Origin: Pycnococcus provasolii
Lineage: Eukaryota > Chlorophyta > Pseudoscourfieldiophyceae > Pseudoscourfieldiales
DNA: 64,000 bases
Reading direction: 5' to 3'
NCBI GenBank assembly: GCA_049487715.1
Contig: CP150572.1
Location: forward strand, 124,001-188,000
Made by a program: the position numbers and the translations under genes. This document shows positions 48,701-63,700 of this stretch, in pieces (the first letter of the stretch is position 1; every line of letters begins with the position of its first letter). Below the pieces are notes generated by a model that was not told where the DNA came from, did no database searches, and saw only the letters and a list, made by a program, of their open reading frames with translations.

Positions 48701-51700
48701 CGGACACGGGCGGCGCGGTGGTAGTGTCTGGCGGCGCAGGCGCCTCGGGCGACAGCGGCGACGTGATCGTGCTCACGCCTGATGCGGGCACGAGCGGCGT
48801 GAGCGGCGCCTTGTCCCTGACGAGCGGCGCGTCGACGGCAGGCCGCAGCGGCTCAGTGTCGGTGGTGACGGGCGACGCCTCGGGCGGCGCTGCGGGCGAC
48901 TTCACGGTGAGCGTCGGCGACGGCGACACCGGCGCGGGCGGTCTCGTGTCCTTGAGCGCGGGCGTGTCGACGGCGGCCTTCGAGTCGGGCGGGCTTGTGT
49001 CCGTGTCCGGCGGATCTGGCGCGTCGTCTGAGGGCGGCCGCGGCGGCGTGGTGACGCTGTCTGGCGGCTCCTCGCTCGGCGAGACGGGCTGCGTGCTGAC
49101 GGAGTACAACTGCAGCGGCGTGATCGTGCCTTCGACGGTGTACGAGGCTGTGAAGCGCGGATGCACGCGCGACTGCTCGTTCTACGGCGCGGACACGCAC
49201 ACGTTCATGTGCGGCACGATGCCGGTGAGCGCGGATGAGCACGCGCTTGTGCTCGGCGGATGCACGCAGTACTGCCTGGGCGGTGCCGTGGAGATGTCCG
49301 GCGGCGCCTCGTCTTCCGGCGTGGGTGGCGCGCTGACGCTTCTCGGCGGCTCGAGCTCGGGCGAGTCCGAGATGAGCCGCGGCGGCCACGTGGAGCTGGC
49401 GGCTGGCACGTCCGCGCGCGGCGTGGGCGGCAGCGTGCTTGTGAGCTCCGGCTTCAGCGAGACGGGCACGAGCGGCGAGGTGATCGTACGCAGCGATCGC
49501 TCGGGCGTATCGGGCACGAGCGGCGCGGTGCTTGTTGCGTCCGGCCAGTCATGCGCGGGCGACAGCGGGTCGCTGACGCTGATCAGCGGCGCGTCTACGG
49601 GCGGTGCTGGCGGCGACATTCGCGTGGCGGTTGGCTCGGGCGACACGGGCGACGGCGGCTCAGTGGTTGTGAGCGCTGGCGACACGAGCGCCTCGTACGC
49701 GAGCGGCGGCGACGTGTTCGTGAGCGCGGGCACCGGCACGGACACGACGAGCGGCTCTGGCGGCTCCGTGAGCGTGCTCGGCGGTGAGGCGCTGGGCGAG
49801 ACGGAGGGCGCGGGCGGCTCTGTGAGCGTGCTTGGCGGTCAGTCTGTGGGCGGCGTGGGCGGCAGCGTATCTGTGGTGAGCGGCCGCAGCGTGACAGGCA
49901 CGAGCGGATCCGTGCTCGTGCACACGCAGGACGCGGGCGTGTCGGGCACGAGCGGTCCCGTGACTGTGGAGACGGGCACGTCTTCGGCGGGCGCTTCGGG
50001 CGCGGTGCACGTGACCACGGGCGACGCGCGCGGCGGCGCCGGCGGCGACATCGCCGTGCGTGTGGGCGCGGGCGACACGGGTCCTGGCGGCGTGCTGACG
50101 CTGTCTGCGGGCCTGACGACCGCGGCGAACGCGACGGGCGGCGCGATCGAGGTGACGGGCGGCTCTGCGACGAGCGCGCTCGGAGGCATCGGTGGCGGCG
50201 TTTCGGTGTCTGCAGGCTACGGCGCGGACACGGGCGGCGCGGTGGTAGTGTCTGGCGGCGCAGGCGCCTCGGGCGACAGCGGCGACGTGATCGTGCTCAC
50301 GCCTGATGCGGGCACGAGCGGCGTGAGCGGCGCCTTGTCCCTGACGAGCGGCGCGTCGACGGCAGGCCGCAGCGGCTCAGTGTCGGTGGTGACGGGCGAC
50401 GCCTCGGGCGGCGCTGCGGGCGACTTCACGGTGAGCGTCGGCGACGGCGACACCGGCGCGGGCGGTCTCGTGTCCTTGAGCGCGGGCGTGTCGACGGCGG
50501 CCTTCGAGTCGGGCGGGCTTGTGTCCGTGTCCGGCGGATCTGGCGCGTCGTCTGAGGGCGGCCGCGGCGGCGTGGTGACGCTGTCTGGCGGCTCCTCGCT
50601 CGGCGAGACGGGCTGCGTGCTGACGGAGTACAACTGCAGCGGCGTGATCGTGCCTTCGACGGTGTACGAGGCTGTGAAGCGCGGATGCACGCGCGACTGC
50701 TCGTTCTACGGCGCGGACACGCACACGTTCATGTGCGGCACGATGCCGGTGAGCGCGGATGAGCACGCGCTTGTGCTCGGCGGATGCACGCAGTACTGCC
50801 TGGGCGGTGCCGTGGAGATGTCCGGCGGCGCCTCGTCTTCCGGCGTGGGTGGCGCGCTGACGCTTCTCGGCGGCTCGAGCTCGGGCGAGTCCGAGATGAG
50901 CCGCGGCGGCCACGTGGAGCTGGCGGCTGGCACGTCCGCGCGCGGCGTGGGCGGCAGCGTGCTTGTGAGCTCCGGCTTCAGCGAGACGGGCACGAGCGGC
51001 GAGGTGATCGTACGCAGCGATCGCTCGGGCGTATCGGGCACGAGCGGCGCGGTGCTTGTTGCGTCCGGCCAGTCATGCGCGGGCGACAGCGGGTCGCTGA
51101 CGCTGATCAGCGGCGCGTCTACGGGCGGCGCTGGCGGCGACATTCGCGTGGCGGTTGGCTCGGGCGACACGGGCGACGGCGGCTCAGTGGTTGTGAGCGC
51201 TGGCGACACGAGCGCCTCGTACGCGAGCGGCGGCGACGTGTTCGTGAGCGCGGGCACCGGCACGGACACGACGAGCGGCTCTGGCGGCTCCGTGAGCGTG
51301 CTCGGCGGTGAGGCGCTGGGCGAGACGGAGGGCGCGGGCGGCTCTGTGAGCGTGCTTGGCGGTCAGTCTGTGGGCGGCGTGGGCGGCAGCGTATCTGTGG
51401 TGAGCGGCCGCAGCGTGACAGGCACGAGCGGATCCGTGCTCGTGCACACGCAGGACGCGGGCGTGTCGGGCACGAGCGGTCCCGTGACTGTGGAGACGGG
51501 CACGTCTTCGGCGGGCGCTTCGGGCGCGGTGCACGTGACCACGGGCGACGCGCGCGGCGGCGCCGGCGGCGACATCGCCGTGCGTGTGGGCGCGGGCGAC
51601 ACGGGTCCTGGCGGCGTGCTGACGCTGTCTGCGGGCCTGACGACCGCGGCGAACGCGACGGGCGGCGCGATCGAGGTGACGGGCGGCTCTGCGACGAGCG

Positions 51701-54700
51701 CGCTCGGAGGCATCGGTGGCGGCGTTTCGGTGTCTGCAGGCTACGGCGCGGACACGGGCGGCGCGGTGGTAGTGTCTGGCGGCGCAGGCGCCTCGGGCGA
51801 CAGCGGCGACGTGATCGTGCTCACGCCTGATGCGGGCACGAGCGGCGTGAGCGGCGCCTTGTCCCTGACGAGCGGCGCGTCGACGGCAGGCCGCAGCGGC
51901 TCAGTGTCGGTGGTGACGGGCGACGCCTCGGGCGGCGCTGCGGGCGACTTCACGGTGAGCGTCGGCGACGGCGACACCGGCGCGGGCGGTCTCGTGTCCT
52001 TGAGCGCGGGCGTGTCGACGGCGGCCTTCGAGTCGGGCGGGCTTGTGTCCGTGTCCGGCGGATCTGGCGCGTCGTCTGAGGGCGGCCGCGGCGGCGTGGT
52101 GACGCTGTCTGGCGGCTCCTCGCTCGGCGAGACGGGCTGCGTGCTGACGGAGTACAACTGCAGCGGCGTGATCGTGCCTTCGACGGTGTACGAGGCTGTG
52201 AAGCGCGGATGCACGCGCGACTGCTCGTTCTACGGCGCGGACACGCACACGTTCATGTGCGGCACGATGCCGGTGAGCGCGGATGAGCACGCGCTTGTGC
52301 TCGGCGGATGCACGCAGTACTGCCTGGGCGGTGCCGTGGAGATGTCCGGCGGCGCCTCGTCTTCCGGCGTGGGTGGCGCGCTGACGCTTCTCGGCGGCTC
52401 GAGCTCGGGCGAGTCCGAGATGAGCCGCGGCGGCCACGTGGAGCTGGCGGCTGGCACGTCCGCGCGCGGCGTGGGCGGCAGCGTGCTTGTGAGCTCCGGC
52501 TTCAGCGAGACGGGCACGAGCGGCGAGGTGATCGTACGCAGCGATCGCTCGGGCGTATCGGGCACGAGCGGCGCGGTGCTTGTTGCGTCCGGCCAGTCAT
52601 GCGCGGGCGACAGCGGGTCGCTGACGCTGATCAGCGGCGCGTCTACGGGCGGCGCTGGCGGCGACATTCGCGTGGCGGTTGGCTCGGGCGACACGGGCGA
52701 CGGCGGCTCAGTGGTTGTGAGCGCTGGCGACACGAGCGCCTCGTACGCGAGCGGCGGCGACGTGTTCGTGAGCGCGGGCACCGGCACGGACACGACGAGC
52801 GGCTCTGGCGGCTCCGTGAGCGTGCTCGGCGGTGAGGCGCTGGGCGAGACGGAGGGCGCGGGCGGCTCTGTGAGCGTGCTTGGCGGTCAGTCTGTGGGCG
52901 GCGTGGGCGGCAGCGTATCTGTGGTGAGCGGCCGCAGCGTGACAGGCACGAGCGGATCCGTGCTCGTGCACACGCAGGACGCGGGCGTGTCGGGCACGAG
53001 CGGTCCCGTGACTGTGGAGACGGGCACGTCTTCGGCGGGCGCTTCGGGCGCGGTGCACGTGACCACGGGCGACGCGCGCGGCGGCGCCGGCGGCGACATC
53101 GCCGTGCGTGTGGGCGCGGGCGACACGGGTCCTGGCGGCGTGCTGACGCTGTCTGCGGGCCTGACGACCGCGGCGAACGCGACGGGCGGCGCGATCGAGG
53201 TGACGGGCGGCTCTGCGACGAGCGCGCTCGGAGGCATCGGTGGCGGCGTTTCGGTGTCTGCAGGCTACGGCGCGGACACGGGCGGCGCGGTGGTAGTGTC
53301 TGGCGGCGCAGGCGCCTCGGGCGACAGCGGCGACGTGATCGTGCTCACGCCTGATGCGGGCACGAGCGGCGTGAGCGGCGCCTTGTCCCTGACGAGCGGC
53401 GCGTCGACGGCAGGCCGCAGCGGCTCAGTGTCGGTGGTGACGGGCGACGCCTCGGGCGGCGCTGCGGGCGACTTCACGGTGAGCGTCGGCGACGGCGACA
53501 CCGGCGCGGGCGGTCTCGTGTCCTTGAGCGCGGGCGTGTCGACGGCGGCCTTCGAGTCGGGCGGGCTTGTGTCCGTGTCCGGCGGATCTGGCGCGTCGTC
53601 TGAGGGCGGCCGCGGCGGCGTGGTGACGCTGTCTGGCGGCTCCTCGCTCGGCGAGACGGGCTGCGTGCTGACGGAGTACAACTGCAGCGGCGTGATCGTG
53701 CCTTCGACGGTGTACGAGGCTGTGAAGCGCGGATGCACGCGCGACTGCTCGTTCTACGGCGCGGACACGCACACGTTCATGTGCGGCACGATGCCGGTGA
53801 GCGCGGATGAGCACGCGCTTGTGCTCGGCGGATGCACGCAGTACTGCCTGGGCGGTGCCGTGGAGATGTCCGGCGGCGCCTCGTCTTCCGGCGTGGGTGG
53901 CGCGCTGACGCTTCTCGGCGGCTCGAGCTCGGGCGAGTCCGAGATGAGCCGCGGCGGCCACGTGGAGCTGGCGGCTGGCACGTCCGCGCGCGGCGTGGGC
54001 GGCAGCGTGCTTGTGAGCTCCGGCTTCAGCGAGACGGGCACGAGCGGCGAGGTGATCGTACGCAGCGATCGCTCGGGCGTATCGGGCACGAGCGGCGCGG
54101 TGCTTGTTGCGTCCGGCCAGTCATGCGCGGGCGACAGCGGGTCGCTGACGCTGATCAGCGGCGCGTCTACGGGCGGCGCTGGCGGCGACATTCGCGTGGC
54201 GGTTGGCTCGGGCGACACGGGCGACGGCGGCTCAGTGGTTGTGAGCGCTGGCGACACGAGCGCCTCGTACGCGAGCGGCGGCGACGTGTTCGTGAGCGCG
54301 GGCACCGGCACGGACACGACGAGCGGCTCTGGCGGCTCCGTGAGCGTGCTCGGCGGTGAGGCGCTGGGCGAGACGGAGGGCGCGGGCGGCTCTGTGAGCG
54401 TGCTTGGCGGTCAGTCTGTGGGCGGCGTGGGCGGCAGCGTATCTGTGGTGAGCGGCCGCAGCGTGACAGGCACGAGCGGATCCGTGCTCGTGCACACGCA
54501 GGACGCGGGCGTGTCGGGCACGAGCGGTCCCGTGACTGTGGAGACGGGCACGTCTTCGGCGGGCGCTTCGGGCGCGGTGCACGTGACCACGGGCGACGCG
54601 CGCGGCGGCGCCGGCGGCGACATCGCCGTGCGTGTGGGCGCGGGCGACACGGGTCCTGGCGGCGTGCTGACGCTGTCTGCGGGCCTGACGACCGCGGCGA

Positions 54701-57700
54701 ACGCGACGGGCGGCGCGATCGAGGTGACGGGCGGCTCTGCGACGAGCGCGCTCGGAGGCATCGGTGGCGGCGTTTCGGTGTCTGCAGGCTACGGCGCGGA
54801 CACGGGCGGCGCGGTGGTAGTGTCTGGCGGCGCAGGCGCCTCGGGCGACAGCGGCGACGTGATCGTGCTCACGCCTGATGCGGGCACGAGCGGCGTGAGC
54901 GGCGCCTTGTCCCTGACGAGCGGCGCGTCGACGGCAGGCCGCAGCGGCTCAGTGTCGGTGGTGACGGGCGACGCCTCGGGCGGCGCTGCGGGCGACTTCA
55001 CGGTGAGCGTCGGCGACGGCGACACCGGCGCGGGCGGTCTCGTGTCCTTGAGCGCGGGCGTGTCGACGGCGGCCTTCGAGTCGGGCGGGCTTGTGTCCGT
55101 GTCCGGCGGATCTGGCGCGTCGTCTGAGGGCGGCCGCGGCGGCGTGGTGACGCTGTCTGGCGGCTCCTCGCTCGGCGAGACGGGCTGCGTGCTGACGGAG
55201 TACAACTGCAGCGGCGTGATCGTGCCTTCGACGGTGTACGAGGCTGTGAAGCGCGGATGCACGCGCGACTGCTCGTTCTACGGCGCGGACACGCACACGT
55301 TCATGTGCGGCACGATGCCGGTGAGCGCGGATGAGCACGCGCTTGTGCTCGGCGGATGCACGCAGTACTGCCTGGGCGGTGCCGTGGAGATGTCCGGCGG
55401 CGCCTCGTCTTCCGGCGTGGGTGGCGCGCTGACGCTTCTCGGCGGCTCGAGCTCGGGCGAGTCCGAGATGAGCCGCGGCGGCCACGTGGAGCTGGCGGCT
55501 GGCACGTCCGCGCGCGGCGTGGGCGGCAGCGTGCTTGTGAGCTCCGGCTTCAGCGAGACGGGCACGAGCGGCGAGGTGATCGTACGCAGCGATCGCTCGG
55601 GCGTATCGGGCACGAGCGGCGCGGTGCTTGTTGCGTCCGGCCAGTCATGCGCGGGCGACAGCGGGTCGCTGACGCTGATCAGCGGCGCGTCTACGGGCGG
55701 CGCTGGCGGCGACATTCGCGTGGCGGTTGGCTCGGGCGACACGGGCGACGGCGGCTCAGTGGTTGTGAGCGCTGGCGACACGAGCGCCTCGTACGCGAGC
55801 GGCGGCGACGTGTTCGTGAGCGCGGGCACCGGCACGGACACGACGAGCGGCTCTGGCGGCTCCGTGAGCGTGCTCGGCGGTGAGGCGCTGGGCGAGACGG
55901 AGGGCGCGGGCGGCTCTGTGAGCGTGCTTGGCGGTCAGTCTGTGGGCGGCGTGGGCGGCAGCGTATCTGTGGTGAGCGGCCGCAGCGTGACAGGCACGAG
56001 CGGATCCGTGCTCGTGCACACGCAGGACGCGGGCGTGTCGGGCACGAGCGGTCCCGTGACTGTGGAGACGGGCACGTCTTCGGCGGGCGCTTCGGGCGCG
56101 GTGCACGTGACCACGGGCGACGCGCGCGGCGGCGCCGGCGGCGACATCGCCGTGCGTGTGGGCGCGGGCGACACGGGTCCTGGCGGCGTGCTGACGCTGT
56201 CTGCGGGCCTGACGACCGCGGCGAACGCGACGGGCGGCGCGATCGAGGTGACGGGCGGCTCTGCGACGAGCGCGCTCGGAGGCATCGGTGGCGGCGTTTC
56301 GGTGTCTGCAGGCTACGGCGCGGACACGGGCGGCGCGGTGGTAGTGTCTGGCGGCGCAGGCGCCTCGGGCGACAGCGGCGACGTGATCGTGCTCACGCCT
56401 GATGCGGGCACGAGCGGCGTGAGCGGCGCCTTGTCCCTGACGAGCGGCGCGTCGACGGCAGGCCGCAGCGGCTCAGTGTCGGTGGTGACGGGCGACGCCT
56501 CGGGCGGCGCTGCGGGCGACTTCACGGTGAGCGTCGGCGACGGCGACACCGGCGCGGGCGGTCTCGTGTCCTTGAGCGCGGGCGTGTCGACGGCGGCCTT
56601 CGAGTCGGGCGGGCTTGTGTCCGTGTCCGGCGGATCTGGCGCGTCGTCTGAGGGCGGCCGCGGCGGCGTGGTGACGCTGTCTGGCGGCTCCTCGCTCGGC
56701 GAGACGGGCTGCGTGCTGACGGAGTACAACTGCAGCGGCGTGATCGTGCCTTCGACGGTGTACGAGGCTGTGAAGCGCGGATGCACGCGCGACTGCTCGT
56801 TCTACGGCGCGGACACGCACACGTTCATGTGCGGCACGATGCCGGTGAGCGCGGATGAGCACGCGCTTGTGCTCGGCGGATGCACGCAGTACTGCCTGGG
56901 CGGTGCCGTGGAGATGTCCGGCGGCGCCTCGTCTTCCGGCGTGGGTGGCGCGCTGACGCTTCTCGGCGGCTCGAGCTCGGGCGAGTCCGAGATGAGCCGC
57001 GGCGGCCACGTGGAGCTGGCGGCTGGCACGTCCGCGCGCGGCGTGGGCGGCAGCGTGCTTGTGAGCTCCGGCTTCAGCGAGACGGGCACGAGCGGCGAGG
57101 TGATCGTACGCAGCGATCGCTCGGGCGTATCGGGCACGAGCGGCGCGGTGCTTGTTGCGTCCGGCCAGTCATGCGCGGGCGACAGCGGGTCGCTGACGCT
57201 GATCAGCGGCGCGTCTACGGGCGGCGCTGGCGGCGACATTCGCGTGGCGGTTGGCTCGGGCGACACGGGCGACGGCGGCTCAGTGGTTGTGAGCGCTGGC
57301 GACACGAGCGCCTCGTACGCGAGCGGCGGCGACGTGTTCGTGAGCGCGGGCACCGGCACGGACACGACGAGCGGCTCTGGCGGCTCCGTGAGCGTGCTCG
57401 GCGGTGAGGCGCTGGGCGAGACGGAGGGCGCGGGCGGCTCTGTGAGCGTGCTTGGCGGTCAGTCTGTGGGCGGCGTGGGCGGCAGCGTATCTGTGGTGAG
57501 CGGCCGCAGCGTGACAGGCACGAGCGGATCCGTGCTCGTGCACACGCAGGACGCGGGCGTGTCGGGCACGAGCGGTCCCGTGACTGTGGAGACGGGCACG
57601 TCTTCGGCGGGCGCTTCGGGCGCGGTGCACGTGACCACGGGCGACGCGCGCGGCGGCGCCGGCGGCGACATCGCCGTGCGTGTGGGCGCGGGCGACACGG

Positions 57701-60700
57701 GTCCTGGCGGCGTGCTGACGCTGTCTGCGGGCCTGACGACCGCGGCGAACGCGACGGGCGGCGCGATCGAGGTGACGGGCGGCTCTGCGACGAGCGCGCT
57801 CGGAGGCATCGGTGGCGGCGTTTCGGTGTCTGCAGGCTACGGCGCGGACACGGGCGGCGCGGTGGTAGTGTCTGGCGGCGCAGGCGCCTCGGGCGACAGC
57901 GGCGACGTGATCGTGCTCACGCCTGATGCGGGCACGAGCGGCGTGAGCGGCGCCTTGTCCCTGACGAGCGGCGCGTCGACGGCAGGCCGCAGCGGCTCAG
58001 TGTCGGTGGTGACGGGCGACGCCTCGGGCGGCGCTGCGGGCGACTTCACGGTGAGCGTCGGCGACGGCGACACCGGCGCGGGCGGTCTCGTGTCCTTGAG
58101 CGCGGGCGTGTCGACGGCGGCCTTCGAGTCGGGCGGGCTTGTGTCCGTGTCCGGCGGATCTGGCGCGTCGTCTGAGGGCGGCCGCGGCGGCGTGGTGACG
58201 CTGTCTGGCGGCTCCTCGCTCGGCGAGACGGGCTGCGTGCTGACGGAGTACAACTGCAGCGGCGTGATCGTGCCTTCGACGGTGTACGAGGCTGTGAAGC
58301 GCGGATGCACGCGCGACTGCTCGTTCTACGGCGCGGACACGCACACGTTCATGTGCGGCACGATGCCGGTGAGCGCGGATGAGCACGCGCTTGTGCTCGG
58401 CGGATGCACGCAGTACTGCCTGGGCGGTGCCGTGGAGATGTCCGGCGGCGCCTCGTCTTCCGGCGTGGGTGGCGCGCTGACGCTTCTCGGCGGCTCGAGC
58501 TCGGGCGAGTCCGAGATGAGCCGCGGCGGCCACGTGGAGCTGGCGGCTGGCACGTCCGCGCGCGGCGTGGGCGGCAGCGTGCTTGTGAGCTCCGGCTTCA
58601 GCGAGACGGGCACGAGCGGCGAGGTGATCGTACGCAGCGATCGCTCGGGCGTATCGGGCACGAGCGGCGCGGTGCTTGTTGCGTCCGGCCAGTCATGCGC
58701 GGGCGACAGCGGGTCGCTGACGCTGATCAGCGGCGCGTCTACGGGCGGCGCTGGCGGCGACATTCGCGTGGCGGTTGGCTCGGGCGACACGGGCGACGGC
58801 GGCTCAGTGGTTGTGAGCGCTGGCGACACGAGCGCCTCGTACGCGAGCGGCGGCGACGTGTTCGTGAGCGCGGGCACCGGCACGGACACGACGAGCGGCT
58901 CTGGCGGCTCCGTGAGCGTGCTCGGCGGTGAGGCGCTGGGCGAGACGGAGGGCGCGGGCGGCTCTGTGAGCGTGCTTGGCGGTCAGTCTGTGGGCGGCGT
59001 GGGCGGCAGCGTATCTGTGGTGAGCGGCCGCAGCGTGACAGGCACGAGCGGATCCGTGCTCGTGCACACGCAGGACGCGGGCGTGTCGGGCACGAGCGGT
59101 CCCGTGACTGTGGAGACGGGCACGTCTTCGGCGGGCGCTTCGGGCGCGGTGCACGTGACCACGGGCGACGCGCGCGGCGGCGCCGGCGGCGACATCGCCG
59201 TGCGTGTGGGCGCGGGCGACACGGGTCCTGGCGGCGTGCTGACGCTGTCTGCGGGCCTGACGACCGCGGCGAACGCGACGGGCGGCGCGATCGAGGTGAC
59301 GGGCGGCTCTGCGACGAGCGCGCTCGGAGGCATCGGTGGCGGCGTTTCGGTGTCTGCAGGCTACGGCGCGGACACGGGCGGCGCGGTGGTAGTGTCTGGC
59401 GGCGCAGGCGCCTCGGGCGACAGCGGCGACGTGATCGTGCTCACGCCTGATGCGGGCACGAGCGGCGTGAGCGGCGCCTTGTCCCTGACGAGCGGCGCGT
59501 CGACGGCAGGCCGCAGCGGCTCAGTGTCGGTGGTGACGGGCGACGCCTCGGGCGGCGCTGCGGGCGACTTCACGGTGAGCGTCGGCGACGGCGACACCGG
59601 CGCGGGCGGTCTCGTGTCCTTGAGCGCGGGCGTGTCGACGGCGGCCTTCGAGTCGGGCGGGCTTGTGTCCGTGTCCGGCGGATCTGGCGCGTCGTCTGAG
59701 GGCGGCCGCGGCGGCGTGGTGACGCTGTCTGGCGGCTCCTCGCTCGGCGAGACGGGCTGCGTGCTGACGGAGTACAACTGCAGCGGCGTGATCGTGCCTT
59801 CGACGGTGTACGAGGCTGTGAAGCGCGGATGCACGCGCGACTGCTCGTTCTACGGCGCGGACACGCACACGTTCATGTGCGGCACGATGCCGGTGAGCGC
59901 GGATGAGCACGCGCTTGTGCTCGGCGGATGCACGCAGTACTGCCTGGGCGGTGCCGTGGAGATGTCCGGCGGCGCCTCGTCTTCCGGCGTGGGTGGCGCG
60001 CTGACGCTTCTCGGCGGCTCGAGCTCGGGCGAGTCCGAGATGAGCCGCGGCGGCCACGTGGAGCTGGCGGCTGGCACGTCCGCGCGCGGCGTGGGCGGCA
60101 GCGTGCTTGTGAGCTCCGGCTTCAGCGAGACGGGCACGAGCGGCGAGGTGATCGTACGCAGCGATCGCTCGGGCGTATCGGGCACGAGCGGCGCGGTGCT
60201 TGTTGCGTCCGGCCAGTCATGCGCGGGCGACAGCGGGTCGCTGACGCTGATCAGCGGCGCGTCTACGGGCGGCGCTGGCGGCGACATTCGCGTGGCGGTT
60301 GGCTCGGGCGACACGGGCGACGGCGGCTCAGTGGTTGTGAGCGCTGGCGACACGAGCGCCTCGTACGCGAGCGGCGGCGACGTGTTCGTGAGCGCGGGCA
60401 CCGGCACGGACACGACGAGCGGCTCTGGCGGCTCCGTGAGCGTGCTCGGCGGTGAGGCGCTGGGCGAGACGGAGGGCGCGGGCGGCTCTGTGAGCGTGCT
60501 TGGCGGTCAGTCTGTGGGCGGCGTGGGCGGCAGCGTATCTGTGGTGAGCGGCCGCAGCGTGACAGGCACGAGCGGATCCGTGCTCGTGCACACGCAGGAC
60601 GCGGGCGTGTCGGGCACGAGCGGTCCCGTGACTGTGGAGACGGGCACGTCTTCGGCGGGCGCTTCGGGCGCGGTGCACGTGACCACGGGCGACGCGCGCG

Positions 60701-63700
60701 GCGGCGCCGGCGGCGACATCGCCGTGCGTGTGGGCGCGGGCGACACGGGTCCTGGCGGCGTGCTGACGCTGTCTGCGGGCCTGACGACCGCGGCGAACGC
60801 GACGGGCGGCGCGATCGAGGTGACGGGCGGCTCTGCGACGAGCGCGCTCGGAGGCATCGGTGGCGGCGTTTCGGTGTCTGCAGGCTACGGCGCGGACACG
60901 GGCGGCGCGGTGGTAGTGTCTGGCGGCGCAGGCGCCTCGGGCGACAGCGGCGACGTGATCGTGCTCACGCCTGATGCGGGCACGAGCGGCGTGAGCGGCG
61001 CCTTGTCCCTGACGAGCGGCGCGTCGACGGCAGGCCGCAGCGGCTCAGTGTCGGTGGTGACGGGCGACGCCTCGGGCGGCGCTGCGGGCGACTTCACGGT
61101 GAGCGTCGGCGACGGCGACACCGGCGCGGGCGGTCTCGTGTCCTTGAGCGCGGGCGTGTCGACGGCGGCCTTCGAGTCGGGCGGGCTTGTGTCCGTGTCC
61201 GGCGGATCTGGCGCGTCGTCTGAGGGCGGCCGCGGCGGCGTGGTGACGCTGTCTGGCGGCTCCTCGCTCGGCGAGACGGGCTGCGTGCTGACGGAGTACA
61301 ACTGCAGCGGCGTGATCGTGCCTTCGACGGTGTACGAGGCTGTGAAGCGCGGATGCACGCGCGACTGCTCGTTCTACGGCGCGGACACGCGCACGTTCAT
61401 GTGCGGCACGATGCCGGTGAGCGCGGATGAGCACGCGCTTGTGCTCGGCGGATGCACGCAGTACTGCCTGGGCGGTGCCGTGGAGATGTCCGGCGGCGCC
61501 TCGTCTTCCGGCGTGGGTGGCGCGCTGACGCTTCTCGGCGGCTCGAGCTCGGGCGAGTCCGAGATGAGCCGCGGCGGCCACGTGGAGCTGGCGGCTGGCA
61601 CGTCCGCGCGCGGCGTGGGCGGCAGCGTGCTTGTGAGCTCCGGCTTCAGCGAGACGGGCACGAGCGGCGAGGTGATCGTACGCAGCGATCGCTCGGGCGT
61701 ATCGGGCACGAGCGGCGCGGTGCTTGTTGCGTCCGGCCAGTCATGCGCGGGCGACAGCGGGTCGCTGACGCTGATCAGCGGCGCGTCTACGGGCGGCGCT
61801 GGCGGCGACATTCGCGTGGCGGTTGGCTCGGGCGACACGGGCGACGGCGGCTCAGTGGTTGTGAGCGCTGGCGACACGAGCGCCTCGTACGCGAGCGGCG
61901 GCGACGTGTTCGTGAGCGCGGGCACCGGCACGGACACGACGAGCGGCTCTGGCGGCTCCGTGAGCGTGCTCGGCGGTGAGGCGCTGGGCGAGACGGAGGG
62001 CGCGGGCGGCTCTGTGAGCGTGCTTGGCGGTCAGTCTGTGGGCGGCGTGGGCGGCAGCGTATCTGTGGTGAGCGGCCGCAGCGTGACAGGCACGAGCGGA
62101 TCCGTGCTCGTGCACACGCAGGACGCGGGCGTGTCGGGCACGAGCGGTCCCGTGACTGTGGAGACGGGCACGTCTTCGGCGGGCGCTTCGGGCGCGGTGC
62201 ACGTGACCACGGGCGACGCGCGCGGCGGCGCCGGCGGCGACATCGCCGTGCGTGTGGGCGCGGGCGACACGGGTCCTGGCGGCGTGCTGACGCTGTCTGC
62301 GGGCCTGACGACCGCGGCGAACGCGACGGGCGGCGCGATCGAGGTGACGGGCGGCTCTGCGACGAGCGCGCTCGGAGGCATCGGTGGCGGCGTTTCGGTG
62401 TCTGCAGGCTACGGCGCGGACACGGGCGGCGCGGTGGTAGTGTCTGGCGGCGCAGGCGCCTCGGGCGACAGCGGCGACGTGATCGTGCTCACGCCTGATG
62501 CGGGCACGAGCGGCGTGAGCGGCGCCTTGTCCCTGACGAGCGGCGCGTCGACGGCAGGCCGCAGCGGCTCAGTGTCGGTGGTGACGGGCGACGCCTCGGG
62601 CGGCGCTGCGGGCGACTTCACGGTGAGCGTCGGCGACGGCGACACCGGCGCGGGCGGTCTCGTGTCCTTGAGCGCGGGCGTGTCGACGGCGGCCTTCGAG
62701 TCGGGCGGGCTTGTGTCCGTGTCCGGCGGATCTGGCGCGTCGTCTGAGGGCGGCCGCGGCGGCGTGGTGACGCTGTCTGGCGGCTCCTCGCTCGGCGAGA
62801 CGGGCTGCGTGCTGACGGAGTACAACTGCAGCGGCGTGATCGTGCCTTCGACGGTGTACGAGGCTGTGAAGCGCGGATGCACGCGCGACTGCTCGTTCTA
62901 CGGCGCGGACACGCACACGTTCATGTGCGGCACGATGCCGGTGAGCGCGGATGAGCACGCGCTTGTGCTCGGCGGATGCACGCAGTACTGCCTGGGCGGT
63001 GCCGTGGAGATGTCCGGCGGCGCCTCGTCTTCCGGCGTGGGTGGCGCGCTGACGCTTCTCGGCGGCTCGAGCTCGGGCGAGTCCGAGATGAGCCGCGGCG
63101 GCCACGTGGAGCTGGCGGCTGGCACGTCCGCGCGCGGCGTGGGCGGCAGCGTGCTTGTGAGCTCCGGCTTCAGCGAGACGGGCACGAGCGGCGAGGTGAT
63201 CGTACGCAGCGATCGCTCGGGCGTATCGGGCACGAGCGGCGCGGTGCTTGTTGCGTCCGGCCAGTCATGCGCGGGCGACAGCGGGTCGCTGACGCTGATC
63301 AGCGGCGCGTCTACGGGCGGCGCTGGCGGCGACATTCGCGTGGCGGTTGGCTCGGGCGACACGGGCGACGGCGGCTCAGTGGTTGTGAGCGCTGGCGACA
63401 CGAGCGCCTCGTACGCGAGCGGCGGCGACGTGTTCGTGAGCGCGGGCACCGGCACGGACACGACGAGCGGCTCTGGCGGCTCCGTGAGCGTGCTCGGCGG
63501 TGAGGCGCTGGGCGAGACGGAGGGCGCGGGCGGCTCTGTGAGCGTGCTTGGCGGTCAGTCTGTGGGCGGCGTGGGCGGCAGCGTATCTGTGGTGAGCGGC
63601 CGCAGCGTGACAGGCACGAGCGGATCCGTGCTCGTGCACACGCAGGACGCGGGCGTGTCGGGCACGAGCGGTCCCGTGACTGTGGAGACGGGCACGTCTT